A stretch of DNA of 64,000 bases from Paragordius varius (lineage: Eukaryota; Nematomorpha): positions 3,224,001 through 3,288,000 of the forward strand of contig OZ176057.1 in assembly GCA_964247055.1 (NCBI GenBank), given 5' to 3'. Both the position numbers and the translations under genes were made by a program. The notes below the pieces were generated by a model that did no database searches, was not told the DNA's origin, and saw only the letters and a list, made by a program, of their open reading frames with translations. Below are positions 10,430 to 23,450 of the stretch, piece by piece (position 1 is the first letter of the stretch; each line of letters begins with the position of its first letter).

Positions 10430-11660
10430 ATTTTGTTGAAGCGTACTTCAAACTATTTTTCAAGCATGATGGAAACGGTGCAGCGCTTTAAGATATAATA
10501 AAACCCTTTTTCTAAATAATTCGATGATGTTGAACATTACTATAGGTTGAGAATTTAAGTTTTAAGATCTGTTTGCTTGCAAATTTTGGTATTTTTGTGA
10601 AAACACACAAATTTTTATTTTTATATCACTGTGTGCAAAAAATTTTAAACAAAATATTTTTTTCATAAGATAGCTTATGACCAGCGTATTCATTTGCCGC
10701 AAAAACTTTTTATTTGTTTATGACCTGGTTTTGAAATATTGAGAGAAAATCGAAATCGGGCAAAAAGTGATAATTAAGGATAATAAAAGATAATTCAAAA
10801 AATGATAAAAGTCAAGATATTATGGTTTATTATCATTTTAGGAGATATTTGCATTTAATAGCCTTAAATCATACAGTTAGGTTTTCTACAAAATCATAGT
10901 ACAAAAGATGGCGTTTCTCTTTTAACACACTTAAAAGACAAAATATTTTTTATGAAACTATATTAATAACTTTTTTAATTATTTGCTAGCTAAACTCACT
11001 ATTAAAATCTTGACATTCATTTATTCAGTAAAAAAACTTATGCATCAAAATTAAACTAAAAAATTTTGTTTTTTAATTTTTTTTGTTTCATGGTTTATGA
11101 CGGTATGAAAAAACTTAATGTTTTGTTTTGTTTCACATGAGCGGATATTATAAAGTATATAAATTAATACAAATAAAATTTACAAGCAGTGGAAAATCAA
11201 CCAAAAATCCGTACATATCCCAGTAAAAATATGGATTTGTGTTAAAACAAACTTGCAGGAATTTGTATGCATTTTGGGTGTTTAAAGAAAAACGTCATCT
11301 TTGAACTGAGATTTTATAGAAACCCTAAATATATGATTTTAGATTTATATTGAAAATATCTCCTAAACCATAAAATCTCAACTTTTATCATTATTTTTTG
11401 AATTATCTTAAATTTTCACGATTTCGCTTTTCTCTATTTTTTACAAAAACTAGGTCATCAATAAAATTTTTGCGTCAAATGAATTCGCTGGTCATAAGCT
11501 ATCTCATGAAAAAAAAATTTGTTAAAAAAATTAACCCTCTTTTTTGCACACAGTGGATCTAATGGTATTACATCTTAACAGTTTATATCGTTTCCATCAT
11601 GCTCAAAATAGTATAAACGCTTCAACAAAATTTGCTAAAATTTAAATTTTGAGAGTATGA
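10430..11660. repeat. Large imperfect foldback repeat
   Basis: Sequence at about 10440-10870 is repeated in inverted form at about 11340-11640. Shared blocks include CATGATGGAAACG against CGTTTCCATCATG, GATAGCTTATGACCAGCG against CGCTGGTCATAAGCTATC, and TAGGAGATATTTGCAT against its complement. The spacer is about 450 bp. Related blocks recur near 37690, 38800, 55010 and 56630, so this is a dispersed foldback family. No coding sequence was seen in it. Confidence 0.65.
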
Positions 11661-11939
11661 TTTTTTAAAAAATATATTTAGTCGATATCAATTAGCATAT
11701 ATTTTAAATTATTGCACACTGTCGAAATTTTTGCGTTTCTTTTAAGAAGACAGACCATTTAAAAAAGCTAAAAAATTTTGTGATTTTCTAAACCACACCA
11801 TAATAATACTGATATTTTCCCATCAATATATATATATATATTTCATCTGGATATTTTTTGTGGAAACTGTGTATTATACCACACCGATAGTGTAAACACA
11901 GGAAAAGTATGTTTTAATTTTGTACTGCGTCTAAGTTCA

Positions 11940-12534
11940 AAATATCTGGTCACATTATCGTAGTATCCAGCCATATATATATATATATATATATATACAT
12001 ACCTGTAAAAAGGAAATTTTATAACTTTTTTAAAATCTGAGAATATAAAATATATCTAAATTGAAAATATCTAATCTGTTAGATAAATATATCAGGATTA
12101 TCATACAATTTTGTTTTTGGCCTTACAAATGATTCAGAACAGGATAGTCCAACACGGGCCCTCCAAAATATTTATGTTCCTCAATGCAAAATATTACGAG
12201 ATCGAAGAATATGGATTTCTTAAACAAATTTTCTGAAAAGATCTTCCCAAATTTTGGGAAAGAACTAGCTAAATTTATTTATATAAACAGTGGATTTGCA
12301 GTCTTATGTTTGAAGTCTACTAAAATATTTTTTAGTGTCCATATATTTGCGAATACAGCCCTCGGATTTTTTGATGCGAAAGCGCTGCCCGCAACATTTG
12401 TGTTGAACACCCCTGAAAAGTCATAACCCGTTTTGTGGGAGCTGCTCTATGTTAAAAAACGACAAAATTTGCGCACATTATTTTAAATATAATATTTTGG
12501 TGAAAGCCATTTACAAAAATTATTAAATTATATC
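11940..12534. other. Intergenic, no supported gene
   Basis: This holds a short (TA)n tract near 11974-11996 and a low-complexity AT-rich stretch. The 80-codon open frame at 12184-12426 has no recognisable feature and I do not call it a gene. Confidence 0.5.
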
Positions 12535-14172
12535 CAGAGCTTCTTATACAATGAGTCGCGACCCAATTTGGGGTCGCGAGTGATAAAAATACAATTTAAC
12601 AAAAAATGTTTTTTAACTTGTAAAATTATTGTTATAAAAAAATAACATCGTAGATAAATATCATAAAATCATCCGGTGCATAAGGACTGTTTATATTAGC
12701 ATTTCTATCCGATCTTTATTATCTATATACTTATAAAAATGGAAAATGCTGCCTTTGTGATCTGTTTCCGGAAAACCGGTATACCCATTCAGATCCAAAT
12801 GTCAAAAAAATATTATTATTAATGAATGTCCCGACAATAGCTTCACCCTTTTTTTAAATTAGGCTCCCAGTTCGGGCCACCCCGTACAAAAAATAGGTTT
12901 TTTTAAAAACAGAAGTCCAAAAAAAATCGTGTCTTTGAGACAATTTTCCGGAAAACGTGTTGTACCTTTCGATTTCAAATATAATTATTTTTACTTTTTT
13001 TTGATTGCGCCGAACCTAATCGGCTTACTTTTTTTAATTTAGGCTCTCTTTTTACCCCCCCGCCCCCCCCCCGTAAAATGCCATTTTTAAAAAAAAACTA
13101 AATAATTTTTTGCCTATGGTATGAGACTGATAAAATTCACTGAGGATTCGAGTTTTTCTCTGTTAAAAGACAAAAATTTTAGTCTTGCGTGTTTTAATAT
13201 TGGCTGCTGAGTAAACAATAACCTCTTAAACTGTGCCATATAAAAATTGCGTTGTTTTGAAGCTAATTTACAGAAAATTTATGAAGCCATATGAGCTCAT
13301 AAAAAGCTCGAAATATTACCCGTAACTAGGTAAAAATTAAGGTCGTTTTCATTAGCCGTTAATTTGGGGCCTTTATGCCCTAAAACGCCATCATATGACG
13401 ATTATTTAGTGTTGAGGTATTTTTTCGAATAACCATGATATGACGGTAACAAAAATGATTCCAAATAATTGCCCTACAAAGGCAAAGAATTTAACTCAGC
13501 GCTTTTTCCATATAGGTCCATGAATAGGGGTCTACCAGCTTAAAACTGAGATGCCATACGAGTTCAGTTAAACACATTTCTAGGGAATTTGTATAATATC
13601 ATTCTTTCCTTTAAGAAGGGTCCACAAATGATTTAATTTTTATATACCTTAATCCCAGCTGTATGAACACAATTTCAAATTAGAACTTATAACCAATTTT
13701 CGTAAAACGAATTTAAAATAAATCCACTGATAGTTCAATATTAACTTTATTAAGGGACAGATTAAATATGGTCAATTTCGAGTAAACAATATTTCAGCCA
13801 ATGCATAAACCCGTAAAAGAATAATTAAAGACATTCTTTTTATTAAATATGTTTATTATTATTTTTTATCCATTAACTCTATTTATTGCAAATTATTAAA
13901 TATTTATCGGTGAGACTACTCCACACTGAAGCGTGACCGGGCCTGCTATTTTGTATAAATTTACTATGAATCGGAAAATGTTATAGAAATTTATAAAAGA
14001 TGTAGATATATTTTTGTCAATCTCTCAAAACCGAAATAATCCCGATAAATATTATCAACAAAATTTTTTAGTGTTATTTCGAAGAAACTATTATTTTTTT
14101 ATATTTGTTGGGGTCGTTAAGAAACTCGCAATCATAAATGGGGTCGGGACTACAAAAGTTTAAGAAGCCCTG
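12535..14172. mobile_element. Non-autonomous hAT-like element, about 1.6 kb
   Basis: The left end reads CAGAGCTTCTTATAC and the right end, on the minus strand, CAGGGCTTCTTAAAC. Both continue into GACCCCA-rich subterminal sequence (a TCGCGACCC palindrome on the left). There is no transposase sequence inside. The interior includes a C-run near 13057-13071. Flanks do not show a convincing 8-bp duplication. Confidence 0.55.
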
Positions 14173-14296
14173 TCATATACCATAACTGAAAAGGAAAATA
14201 ATATCCATATAAAATTTATATTAAATTTCAAGTAAAACCACACTGGGTAATTGTCTTGAATAGGGTTGTGCATTTGACTGCTTTTTCAAAAAAGTC

Positions 14297-14345
14297 CGGT
14301 CAGACCCAGTCAGACCATGGTCAGACCGTGGTCATGACCACTTTT
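14297..14345. repeat. Short GGTCAGACC repeat cluster
   Basis: GGTCAGACC or a close variant occurs three times in about 50 bp, with CATGGTCAGACCGTGGTCATG forming a partial palindrome. It is GC-rich against its AT-rich surroundings and may be the end of a transposon. Confidence 0.5.
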
Positions 14346-15021
14346 CACCTAAATAAATACGGTGCGATATTGGATTGTGAATTGTTCGTGAATCTTTAAT
14401 TACATAGCTTTTAATACTCCATATTTCAAATAAAATTTTTCCTAATTTGTTTTACACTTTCTTTCATCAAATTATAAAATGTTTTTCATTTTTTGGTTCA
14501 CGTACATGGAAGAATTGCATATTTTCCAAAGGCTTGATTGTTTTGTTTTTCGAAATAATTGGATATGCTTAAATGCTAATGTTATAAGGATGCAAGTTTA
14601 ACGATTTAATATTGTTAAATAAGCATGTAAATTAATTTAATTTATATTTTTTAAAAAATATATTAAAACAATAAAATCTTACACTCTCTCTTCCAAAAAA
14701 AAATTTACCAGCAAATTTTCAGCTGTTTTTATTAAATGACAATGGTCAAAAAATAAATAGTCCCTGACCTAGTCTTGAAGTAAACGCAAAAATGTCGACA
14801 TTTCGGGATAAGAAATTTTATATGGTAGAATATGCATAAAAAATATTTTTGATATAATGCATACCTTGTTTAAATATTAATTTAATATTTTGATAGCCAG
14901 TATTCGTGATCTTTTTTATAACGGTATAAAAACTATAAAATATTATAAATACACTTTTTCCATATACACTAACAGCTCATATTCACTCTAGAAATAAATT
15001 TTCTGTTTTAGGGCTAGTATG

Positions 15022-15321
15022 CTATTTACAATTTAACACCCTTAAACAATTCAAATTCACCCTCGAACAGTTCTAATTCCTCAAATAAAATGCATGTTTT
15101 GTAAAATAAAAAATTACCTATATTTTTATATATTTTTAAAAATAAAAATTTTGTTTTAAATTAAAATACTATTCAAAAAATAATTAACTATGCCATTAAG
15201 ATATATTTCATATTAATAATGGGCTATATTAGTTCGAAAACACATAGTTTATTTTTAAATGAATTTGAATTGTTCAAGGGTTAATTTGAATTTAAGGGTT
15301 AATTTGAATTGTAAATGGTAT
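15022..15321. mobile_element. R300 inverted-repeat element (AGGGTGAATTTGAATTG family)
   Basis: The element is about 300 bp. Its ends are made of several degenerate 20-bp units, TTCAAATTCACCCT on the left and AGGGTTAATTTGAATT on the right, closed by a TACCATTTACA-like tip. The middle is AT-rich and shared with copies at 52311-52569, 61497-61833 and 62113-62367. It has no coding capacity. Confidence 0.7.
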
Positions 15322-15373
15322 ATAACTCATTTTAAAAAAATATACCGTTTACAATCTCTTTTTTCCTTTTTTA

Positions 15374-15515
15374 TATTAAAGAGTAAGGACTTAAATTCTG
15401 GACTTGTGAAAGTAACACTCGCCTGCCCAGGGCTGACAGTGATGATGCAAAAATTGCGTAGTTTCGGGGTTCTAACTCGGGCACGCAGTGTAAGAGTCCG
15501 GAGCCCTACCTACTA
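15374..15515. other. GC-rich insert of unknown nature
   Basis: A roughly 100-bp GC-rich island in very AT-rich DNA. It contains GGGGTTCTAACTCGGGC, loosely like a tRNA B box, but I find no A box at proper spacing and no acceptor stem. It may be a SINE fragment. Confidence 0.25.
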
Positions 15516-15569
15516 TATGAATTATTTCTTTATGGCGTTATTATTTTTTCAATATTATTGTTATACTAA

Positions 15570-15731
15570 ACGAAATTTCATTCTTTGAAAATAAAGAAAT
15601 ATAGGTAATTTTTTTAATTTTGAAAACACATAATTTATTTTAGGGTGAATATTAATTGTTTGAGGGTGAGTTTGAATTGTTCGGGGGTAAATTTGATTGT
15701 TCAAGGGTAAATTTGTGCTTTAAATGGTATA
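15570..15731. mobile_element. R300 element, right half
   Basis: Three to four degenerate AGGGTGAATTTGAATTGTT units ending in AAATGGTATA. A left half is not evident, so this is a truncated copy next to the full copy at 15022-15321. Confidence 0.55.
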
Positions 15732-18700
15732 ATTTGTTATAAATATTTTTAATACCTCAGAATTTATATTCTTCAAATTTAAAGTTAATAAAAAATTACA
15801 AAAAATTATGTTTTGAGGTCAGACAAATTTTAATCCGAAATCTGCGGTCATATTTACGATCATGGTATCATATAAAAAACTGTTTTTATAGCATATTTAT
15901 GCTTTATATTATAAAACACGGTATGTAAATTTATCTGAAAAATAATTTTTTTAGAAAGATTTTTTATATTTTTTGATTATGTCATTTTTGTCAAAAACAA
16001 AGATCTGAATGGGTGGTTATATACAGGGCCTACTGCAAATAATGGGTCTACTTCGGCGCAATCAAGAAAAGAAAAATCCTATATTGAAGTGCTAATGACC
16101 CAATAGGTTTTCCAGAAATTGTATTAAATCCAATAGTTTTTCCAAAAAACCCTTTTACTTAGGTGAGGAAGAACTGAGGAGCAAATTCAAAAAAACGGCA
16201 TAGTCATCCCTCTGTGTAAAAAATAATAAAATCTATTAGATTTACACGTTTTCGTATAATGGCTTTAACCATTTTTAATTGAACCATGGGGATGAACTTA
16301 TAGATTTATTCAAAAAAATGGGTCACTCTCAATATTTATAAATGCAAAAAAATTTTCTTTTCAATTAAGCCTACTCGTTTGCCGCAAAAAACACGTTACA
16401 CCTGTATTTTTTAAAGAATACTTTAAATTTCGGAGGAGTGAGAACTAATAGGCTTATATAATAATGTCCCAGTTGACAAAGCACAAAAATGTTCAATTTT
16501 TGATTCAAATAGTCAGACACGGATTACTTAATATCCAATTAAAAAGCATTTTTATACGGGCGCGGTTCCCGCGCATTTATAATAATGAAAAAAATTTCAT
16601 TGAACCGCAATGGCTTGTACGTTTGTTGGTTTATAAAACGTTTTTAAAAGGATGGGCGAAATTAAAGGGCTCAGCGCATTTATAACGGATATAAAATTGC
16701 TATTTTGAATTCAATAGGTACACATTCCTCAAAATTGTCCATATTAATTGCGGATTAACAATGGGCTTATTTTAAATAATGGATCTATCAACCTCTTATA
16801 AATGAAAACTTTCAATTCATATTAAATTTAGGATGACCCTTCATGTTTTGCTCGAATGCATTTAATATGTCACAAATTTCTTTTTTGATACGGGCGTGGC
16901 TGAATAAAGAGGGTATAATGAAATGTTATCATCTTCAGCTATGAATAAAAATTTCCCCTTGAAAATTGAAACTACAAAGCCCAGAACAACATATTTTTAA
17001 AATGTATACATTTGACCCCGCTTTTGTTGCCCAAAGCAATTCGTATATTATTAAATTTGTTCCCAATTAACAATAAAATTTAGGGCATGGTGGAGTTTTT
17101 TTTATCCCACTAAATTTAGGGCTTGACCTTATTCGCAAAAAAGGAATCAACTATGGGGGCATTTCTCAAAAATAAACGACTACTGATAATTTAATAATCA
17201 TGGTATTTTCCAAAATAATTATATTTTTGACAGTTTTTACCCAAGCTGAGGCTCTAATGCAGGGTGTCGAACATAAATGGCTTGAAGAACCCCATTTTCA
17301 ACCTTAGAAATCCTAAGAGTTACATTTGAATTAATATATATCAAGACATAAGTATCAAATAAATTTATTAAATAAACACATATAGATGTATTAATTTATA
17401 TCTAAACAAAAATATCTAGCGAAAATATTATAATATAACTAAATTTGTTAAATTGTACTAAGATGTGAAAACAAAAATTTATGAATTGTCGGACAAATTA
17501 AACTAGATTATCTAAATATATCTCACATTTATGAAAGCACAAATATAGAATATATCAAAATGTTTGCAAGAAATTGATGATTTTTTTCACAGAAGACAAC
17601 TTAAACTTACCCCACTTAAATCCTGCTGAACTGTGTTTGGCATGCAATTTTTAAATTTATTAAAGAATATATTACAAATATATGTATGGGCTATCGGGGA
17701 ACCTTTTATAATCGTTTTTCATAAAATCCGATATCTTAATAAAGATTATATTAACAGTGCACTGCTTGTTTCACCCAGATTACAATGACCCATGTGGTTA
17801 GAAATGTAGTTATCTGAAAGCATTAGCAATTTAAATATCTATTGATGAATATTTTTATCAAATTGGAGATATTATTCTCAAATAAATTTTGAAAAAAATT
17901 TTATTCAATAAATAAAATATAATATTTTCTATTGCAGAGTAATTATAGAGAGGATTTGACAAATGAAGTAAGGTTGTCAAATTTTTTTCTTCAAATATCA
18001 CTGAGAAATTTAACCACTTGAAGAATCTGATAATATCATAATTGCTGACCATAATTATATCAGAGCCCTAATATATGCCATTAAAAAATCATTACTGCTG
18101 ATATGGCTCTTTCACTAATAAATAAAAAACATTTTATAGCTCCAATAATATAGATATTGCTAAATTTAAGATGGGCTGTAGTTTTCAGAAATATGGTCTT
18201 TCACTAAATGATTACCAAAAAAGTTTATCATTGGCAAGTATTTTATAATTTAATGAAAAATAAAATATTATAAAAAAAATTTATATAATTCAATTTAAAT
18301 TATTTGATTTTAAAAAATTAAAATTTTACAGAGATACTCAAAAATTGAACTTTTTACAAAAAAAATTTTTTTTAAAGAGTCAAAAGTGGCTCCGGAACCA
18401 GCTGTTGCCACTGCTCTAATGGGTTTAACAAAACATTAAAGTCTAAATAATAATTTTTGCCTCAAAAAATAATATTATTTGGATGTTTATGTAGTCTCAA
18501 TCTTTTTCCTTCAATATTACTGTTAATAAATATGGTAAAATGCCTCTCTATCTTTTGCAAAAAAAATTATCAACTCCAAATAGTAATTTTAATTTTTTAT
18601 CATTCTCAGAAATATATATATTTAAACAATGATTATTCTACTCCTAGTTGTTCCATTCTAACCAATTATACATAATATGAAAGATTATTAGGCTGTCCAA

Positions 18701-18900
18701 TTTGATACTTAGTGTCAAAAATCGATATTTTTACTTTTCCAATGGTGTACAAATACTTATTGCCATAAATAGTACAATTTTCCCTACCTATAGAAATTTT
18801 TAAGAGCTTTTGTCTTCATAGACTTATATATAAGTGTGTGTGTGTAGCAAGCAACAATCATTAAATCGATATTATTTTTAAATAAAAACTAGACCAATTT
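15732..18900. other. Gene-poor region
   Basis: I see no conserved reading frame on either strand. Short open frames (16464-16685, 17858-18052 minus, 18457-18675) are AT-biased without recognisable domains. Sequence near 15960-17300 includes scattered GC-richer patches that look like old, unclassified repeats. Confidence 0.5.
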
Positions 18901-18962
18901 TTATCAAAAAAAGTGTTGTGTTGAATAAAATTTTCTTTTAATTATATTTGATTTGAAAAATT

Positions 18963-21900
18963 ATGAGTCTACATTCAAAAAATCCTCAACAACATCACCA
19001 TCATAACTTTCAGGTAAAATTAGATAATAAATTTTGCTTTTCTCTTTGTATAATGTAAATTAAAAAATATTTTTAATGGTTACATTAAATTTTATTTTTT
19101 ATCATAAAATGGGAATACGTTTTGAAAAAATTAAGTTTTAAAAATTACGATGACTTTTTGATTTGATACTTTAAACCATGTCTTAATTGGGCTTGTTGAA
19201 TGCCCAAAGTCGCTAACAAAGTGTTTAAATTGCGTACAAAATAAAAATCCTTGAATTATTAAATCGATACTATTTAAAATATGTAATTTGAAAAAAATAT
19301 ATTGGCTAGTGATTATTCCAACATGTAAAATGCTTAAATATGGTTCAAATCGAATCTTTAAGTGTAAAAGGTAAAAATTAGTACTGGTTGCCTTAAATTT
19401 TAATCCAGGCTCTTAATTTTTTATGACCAAAATAAATAGTCTGTGAATAAATAGAATTCGATTTGTTAGGTGTTTGCGGAAAACGATGATATTCCATATT
19501 GTCCAAGACCGGTTCGAAAGGACGATATGTCAGCCTCAACCATTTTTGGTGACTGTGAATTAAATAATCCTACCCTTGATAATTGTTTGTCTGATTTAAA
19601 ATGTGAACATAGTAGTGAGGTATGATTTATTTTTTAACGTGTATACTTTTCAAAAAATGGAATTAGTTTGTTAATAAAATAGTAGAGGATATAAAACCTT
19701 TAAATATAACAAGCTTTAAAAAACCGTTGGCAAACATAAAAATATTTAAAAAGGCTTCCAAACCACGGACTGTTTTATCGATATTTTAATCATTGTTTGA
19801 GGTTGTGTCATCTAATTTCATTTAAAAATATCAATAATATATTTATTATTTAAACGTAGGAAAAAATTACAAAATAATTAATGACTAAAAAGTATTATAT
19901 ATTTTTTTATCCATTATAATATATGGATTGGAATTTTTCGCTAATAAATAAATTTTGTTTTATCCAATATTTTTGGGAAACTGACTCTGATTTTTGCTTA
20001 TCTTTAACTTTTCCAATAGAGTGACAATGCTTAAAGTTAAAAATATAAGCTTTAAACACACAAAAAGGATAGTTAATCATAGGGCCATCTAAGTAATAGT
20101 ATCTTGTTCACCTATAATAATATGGTTAAACAAAAATTTATTTTTATTTCTAAATATGTAGGAATGTGATGCCAATAACAGCAATGGTAATGGTGATTCT
20201 CCTAAACCGGAAGACGAAGAAATTGGTTATTATGAATTATCATAACATAAAATATTTTTAGATATAAAAGTAATAATATAACAATGTTTAAGTGTTTTAC
20301 TTGAATAATTTCTAATATTATTCATTCCATTTAAATATTTCTTATGCTAAGCTTTAAATTATAAACCATTCCATTACTAGGGTTTTTGGATTAGCCATAT
20401 AATGTTAACTTAGGTTATTTGACGTACATAAAAGTCAGATATTTTTTATTATTTTAATGAAAAGCCTTTTCATAACTCTGTTGAATATCTTTGAGATAAT
20501 TTCCGTATTTTGTAACGAGACCATTAGTTTTCAGAATCAGTAAAAAAATTGGAAAGATATTCTAAAAGCAGTCAGCTAATATGAATTTTTGTTAATAAAA
20601 TACATACAAATATAATATTGCATTCCAATAAGCATCAACATAAAAGCGTAAGAAATAATCATGTTTTTTAAAATAAAATCATATAAAAATTCGTAAGAAT
20701 ATGGGTGTTTCGAACTTCACATAGTATATTATAACCAGTTCAATATAACACCTATTAAGTTTAATAAATAATAGCTTTTTATAATTTTGCAAATATTTTT
20801 TTTGATATATTTTTTTTCAAAAAACCTTATATTTTAATTGTTTTCTAATTAACAAGGCTAATAAGACAGATTTTATATAAAATTTTAAGGAGCCAACATG
20901 TAAATTCAGGCATATCCCCTTAACTCAAAAAAAATTATTCTAAAACAAGTTTTAATGTTGAAGATCTTAAGCTTTCTAATATTTATTACAAAATTTTAGT
21001 TATTTTAATTTTTAAAAAATTATAACGAAAAAATTTTATTGCTATCGGTGTTACTAATTTTTTTCCATAAATGTCACCCCCATTTTTTTGTTTATGAAGC
21101 TGGTAAGTATTTCTATCCTAATTTACGAAAATTATAAAAACTGAAAATAACCCTAAATTTGGCACACTATGATATTTATAACTGAATAATGTTTAAACAC
21201 TCTAACTTTATAAATTTTGGATTATATATAAAATATTTAGTTGTTTAAAATTAACTTAAAATTATTTTTTGGCATATCCAGTCTCAAACATAAATTTTGA
21301 AAACATTATTTTTTTTCCTTTAAAAATGGCATAATCCAACACATATGACTTTGAAAGCCGCATTTTTGGATCGGGGCTGGCATTTGCAAAATACATGGGC
21401 ATTAACAATAAAAACAACATTTATTTTAACATTCATTGCTGGTTCATTGCCAAAATTCGGGAAGATTTATCAGAAATTTGGTTTTAGTGAATAATTTTTT
21501 CTTAAATGTCGTAATTTGAATTTTTTCGTGGGCTGCAAAAATATTTTGGAGGGCGGCTTGTTGGATTCATACAAGTTAAAGTGCTGAAAAGGCTGTAATA
21601 TCTATGTGTCAAAGAATTAAGTAAATTTTGAGCCACTATTTTTTAGTATCAAGGGAATTTTTAAACCCCGCTATTTAAAAAAGCAGGAACTATATATGGT
21701 TAAGTAGGCTTATTTACATTAATCATTTTTTAAAATTAACGTTGGTTATACGAATCACATTGTTCTAAAACTCGCAAGAAGATTAAATTATAATTAAATG
21801 GTAACAAATTTTTTCTAAAAAAATATTTTTATTCAGAGGTTGATCCCGGAGAACTAATAACCGAAACTTATGCTGATCAAGATATTGTAATTAACGAGGG

Positions 21901-22340
21901 TCACCCATTAGATGAAATACCAAGCGTTATGACCTCATCAAAATATGTCACCAGAGGTAATCAGGAGTCCGAACAGAATTATCTTAAGAACCAAAGAGGT
22001 TAATATTTTATTTTTGACGTTAAATAGGTAAATATTTTACAATTTTGCTAATTTATTTTCTATCAACCCATATTTCGCAAATCCTTACGATATGTGTAAA
22101 TAAATTCTAAAATCAACTAGATTTACCATATAAAATAGCTTTTAGTTTACTTTACTGTATGTATTTTTACCAAAAAAAATTTCAAAATCTAAATATAACT
22201 CATGTAAAAAAATATATGGATTAAACAATATGGTTTAAAAAATATTATTATTTTTTAATTAAGATATATTTTTTATAATAATATAATTTGTATGTTTAGG
22301 CTCTTATAATCCAATTACAGGAGACAATTACAACGATTAA
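18963..22340 (+). CDS. Small acidic protein, possibly Jupiter/HN1 (JPT)-like, five exons
   Basis: Exons are 18963-19013, 19470-19619, 20162-20225, 21837-21956 and 22300-22340. The model is 426 nt (141 aa) with phases 0, 0, 1, 1 agreeing at each junction. The protein starts MSLHSKNPQQHHHHNF, then PRPVRKDDMSASTIFGD at residues 29-45, an acidic middle (KPEDEEIEVDPGELITE) and the tail SYNPITGDNYND. The PVRKxxMxxxxIFG block resembles the PVRKNKMASNIFG motif of vertebrate Jupiter microtubule-associated homologues. That resemblance is short, so the family call is tentative. The donor after exon 3 (G|GTTATT) is weak. If unused, exon 3 runs to a stop at 20243-20245 and gives a 94-aa form. Exon 4 has a second donor at 21998 in the same phase. 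The protein is likely soluble, with no membrane segment. Confidence 0.6.
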
Positions 22341-22388
22341 TGGATAATTAAATGTAATATAATTGATTATGTCTCAATACTTGAAATC

Positions 22389-22394
22389 AATAAA
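22389..22394 (+). promoter_or_regulatory. Poly(A) signal AATAAA
   Basis: A canonical AATAAA lies 49 bp after the stop at 22338-22340, supporting exon 5 as the last exon of the gene at 18963. Confidence 0.55.
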
Positions 22395-22677
22395 TGCTTT
22401 TGTCATCCTATATCCCAATAGAGTATATTTGGTATTAAGCGCGTTATATACAGTTTGGAATCTATTTTAAAAAATCTAATCATATATTTCGGATTTTGGT
22501 GGATTTGTACTATACATGATTTAGACAAATTTTTGAGACACTTTTTAAAACTGATGCAATAAATGTGAAGATATGAAAAAATTTAATAAATAGAGAGTGT
22601 GATTGATGTTTAAATCATTTGCAATAATATAACGTTACAATACACCGGTAGTAGCTTTGGGTAGACCTCATATAATA

Positions 22678-23010
22678 TTAACATTTGCATATACAACGCA
22701 TTCTTTCATAGTCCGTTGAATTGGGGTCGTTGGATACCCCAAGTCTGTTTAAAATTAAATTATTCAACAAATATGGAATAAATTGAAACTATGGCAAATG
22801 TTTGCATTAATGTAACACCAATGAACCGAAATATAAAAAAAAATTATTTAAAAATACTTGATATAATTTATTTTAAGGTAGCAAAAGAAAAATCCAGCCA
22901 ACATATATGTTGCATAAGCCAAATATAAAAATAATGCAAAATATACCATTTTTTCGGTTTACATTAACGTTATATGTGATTTTAATAAAAATGTAAACTT
23001 GGCATATCTC
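22678..23010. mobile_element. TTAA element, truncated copy
   Basis: It begins TTAACATTTGCATATACAAC and continues into the GGGGTCGTTGGATACCCC subterminal palindrome of the TTAA family. Similarity fades after about 23010 and no right end is found. Confidence 0.55.
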
Positions 23011-23300
23011 GTTTAAAATTAAATAGCGCCGATAATAGTTAAGACATTTGATTGCCCATTATGTTCAATCCTAAACTGTTATAATAAAGTTTTAAAAAAA
23101 CAAAATATGTGTCGTTTAAGCAATACACATTTAAATCCGATAAATTGGATTTTTTTTTAATCCACTAAATAAAAAATGGCGTTTTTATAAAAATCAAGTC
23201 ACTCAATTATTTTTCATTATTGCAAATTTTTAGCAAACATATACGACCGCATTAGAATGATGGTACTAAGTAAACTCTGCAAATTCAGATATTCTGTTTT

Positions 23301-23450
23301 TTACGTTAATATAATAATTTGTATTCTCGTAAAATTTATTAAATTCAAACTATATCCAAAATTTTTGATAAACTCTCATGCATCAAAAATTTTGGATATA
23401 GTTTGAATTTAATAAATTTTACGAGACTACAAATTATTATTTTAACATAA
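23301..23450. repeat. Near-perfect 150-bp palindrome
   Basis: Arms 23301-23369 and 23382-23450 are 69 nt each with only three mismatches, around a 12-nt loop (23370-23381). The flanks also share a direct repeat, ATTCTGTTTTTTACGTTAA near 23291 and a close match near 23457. It could be the remains of a foldback element or a recent inverted duplication. A transcript would fold into a long hairpin. Confidence 0.85.

Noticed and set aside
12184-12426. 80-codon plus-strand frame
   Set aside because: No domain, no splice or transcript support, and repeat-rich surroundings.
17594-17700. Transposase-like phrase NLPHLNPAELCLA on the plus strand
   Set aside because: It vaguely recalls the LxPYSPDLNPIE motif of DDE transposases, but no other motif is found nearby.
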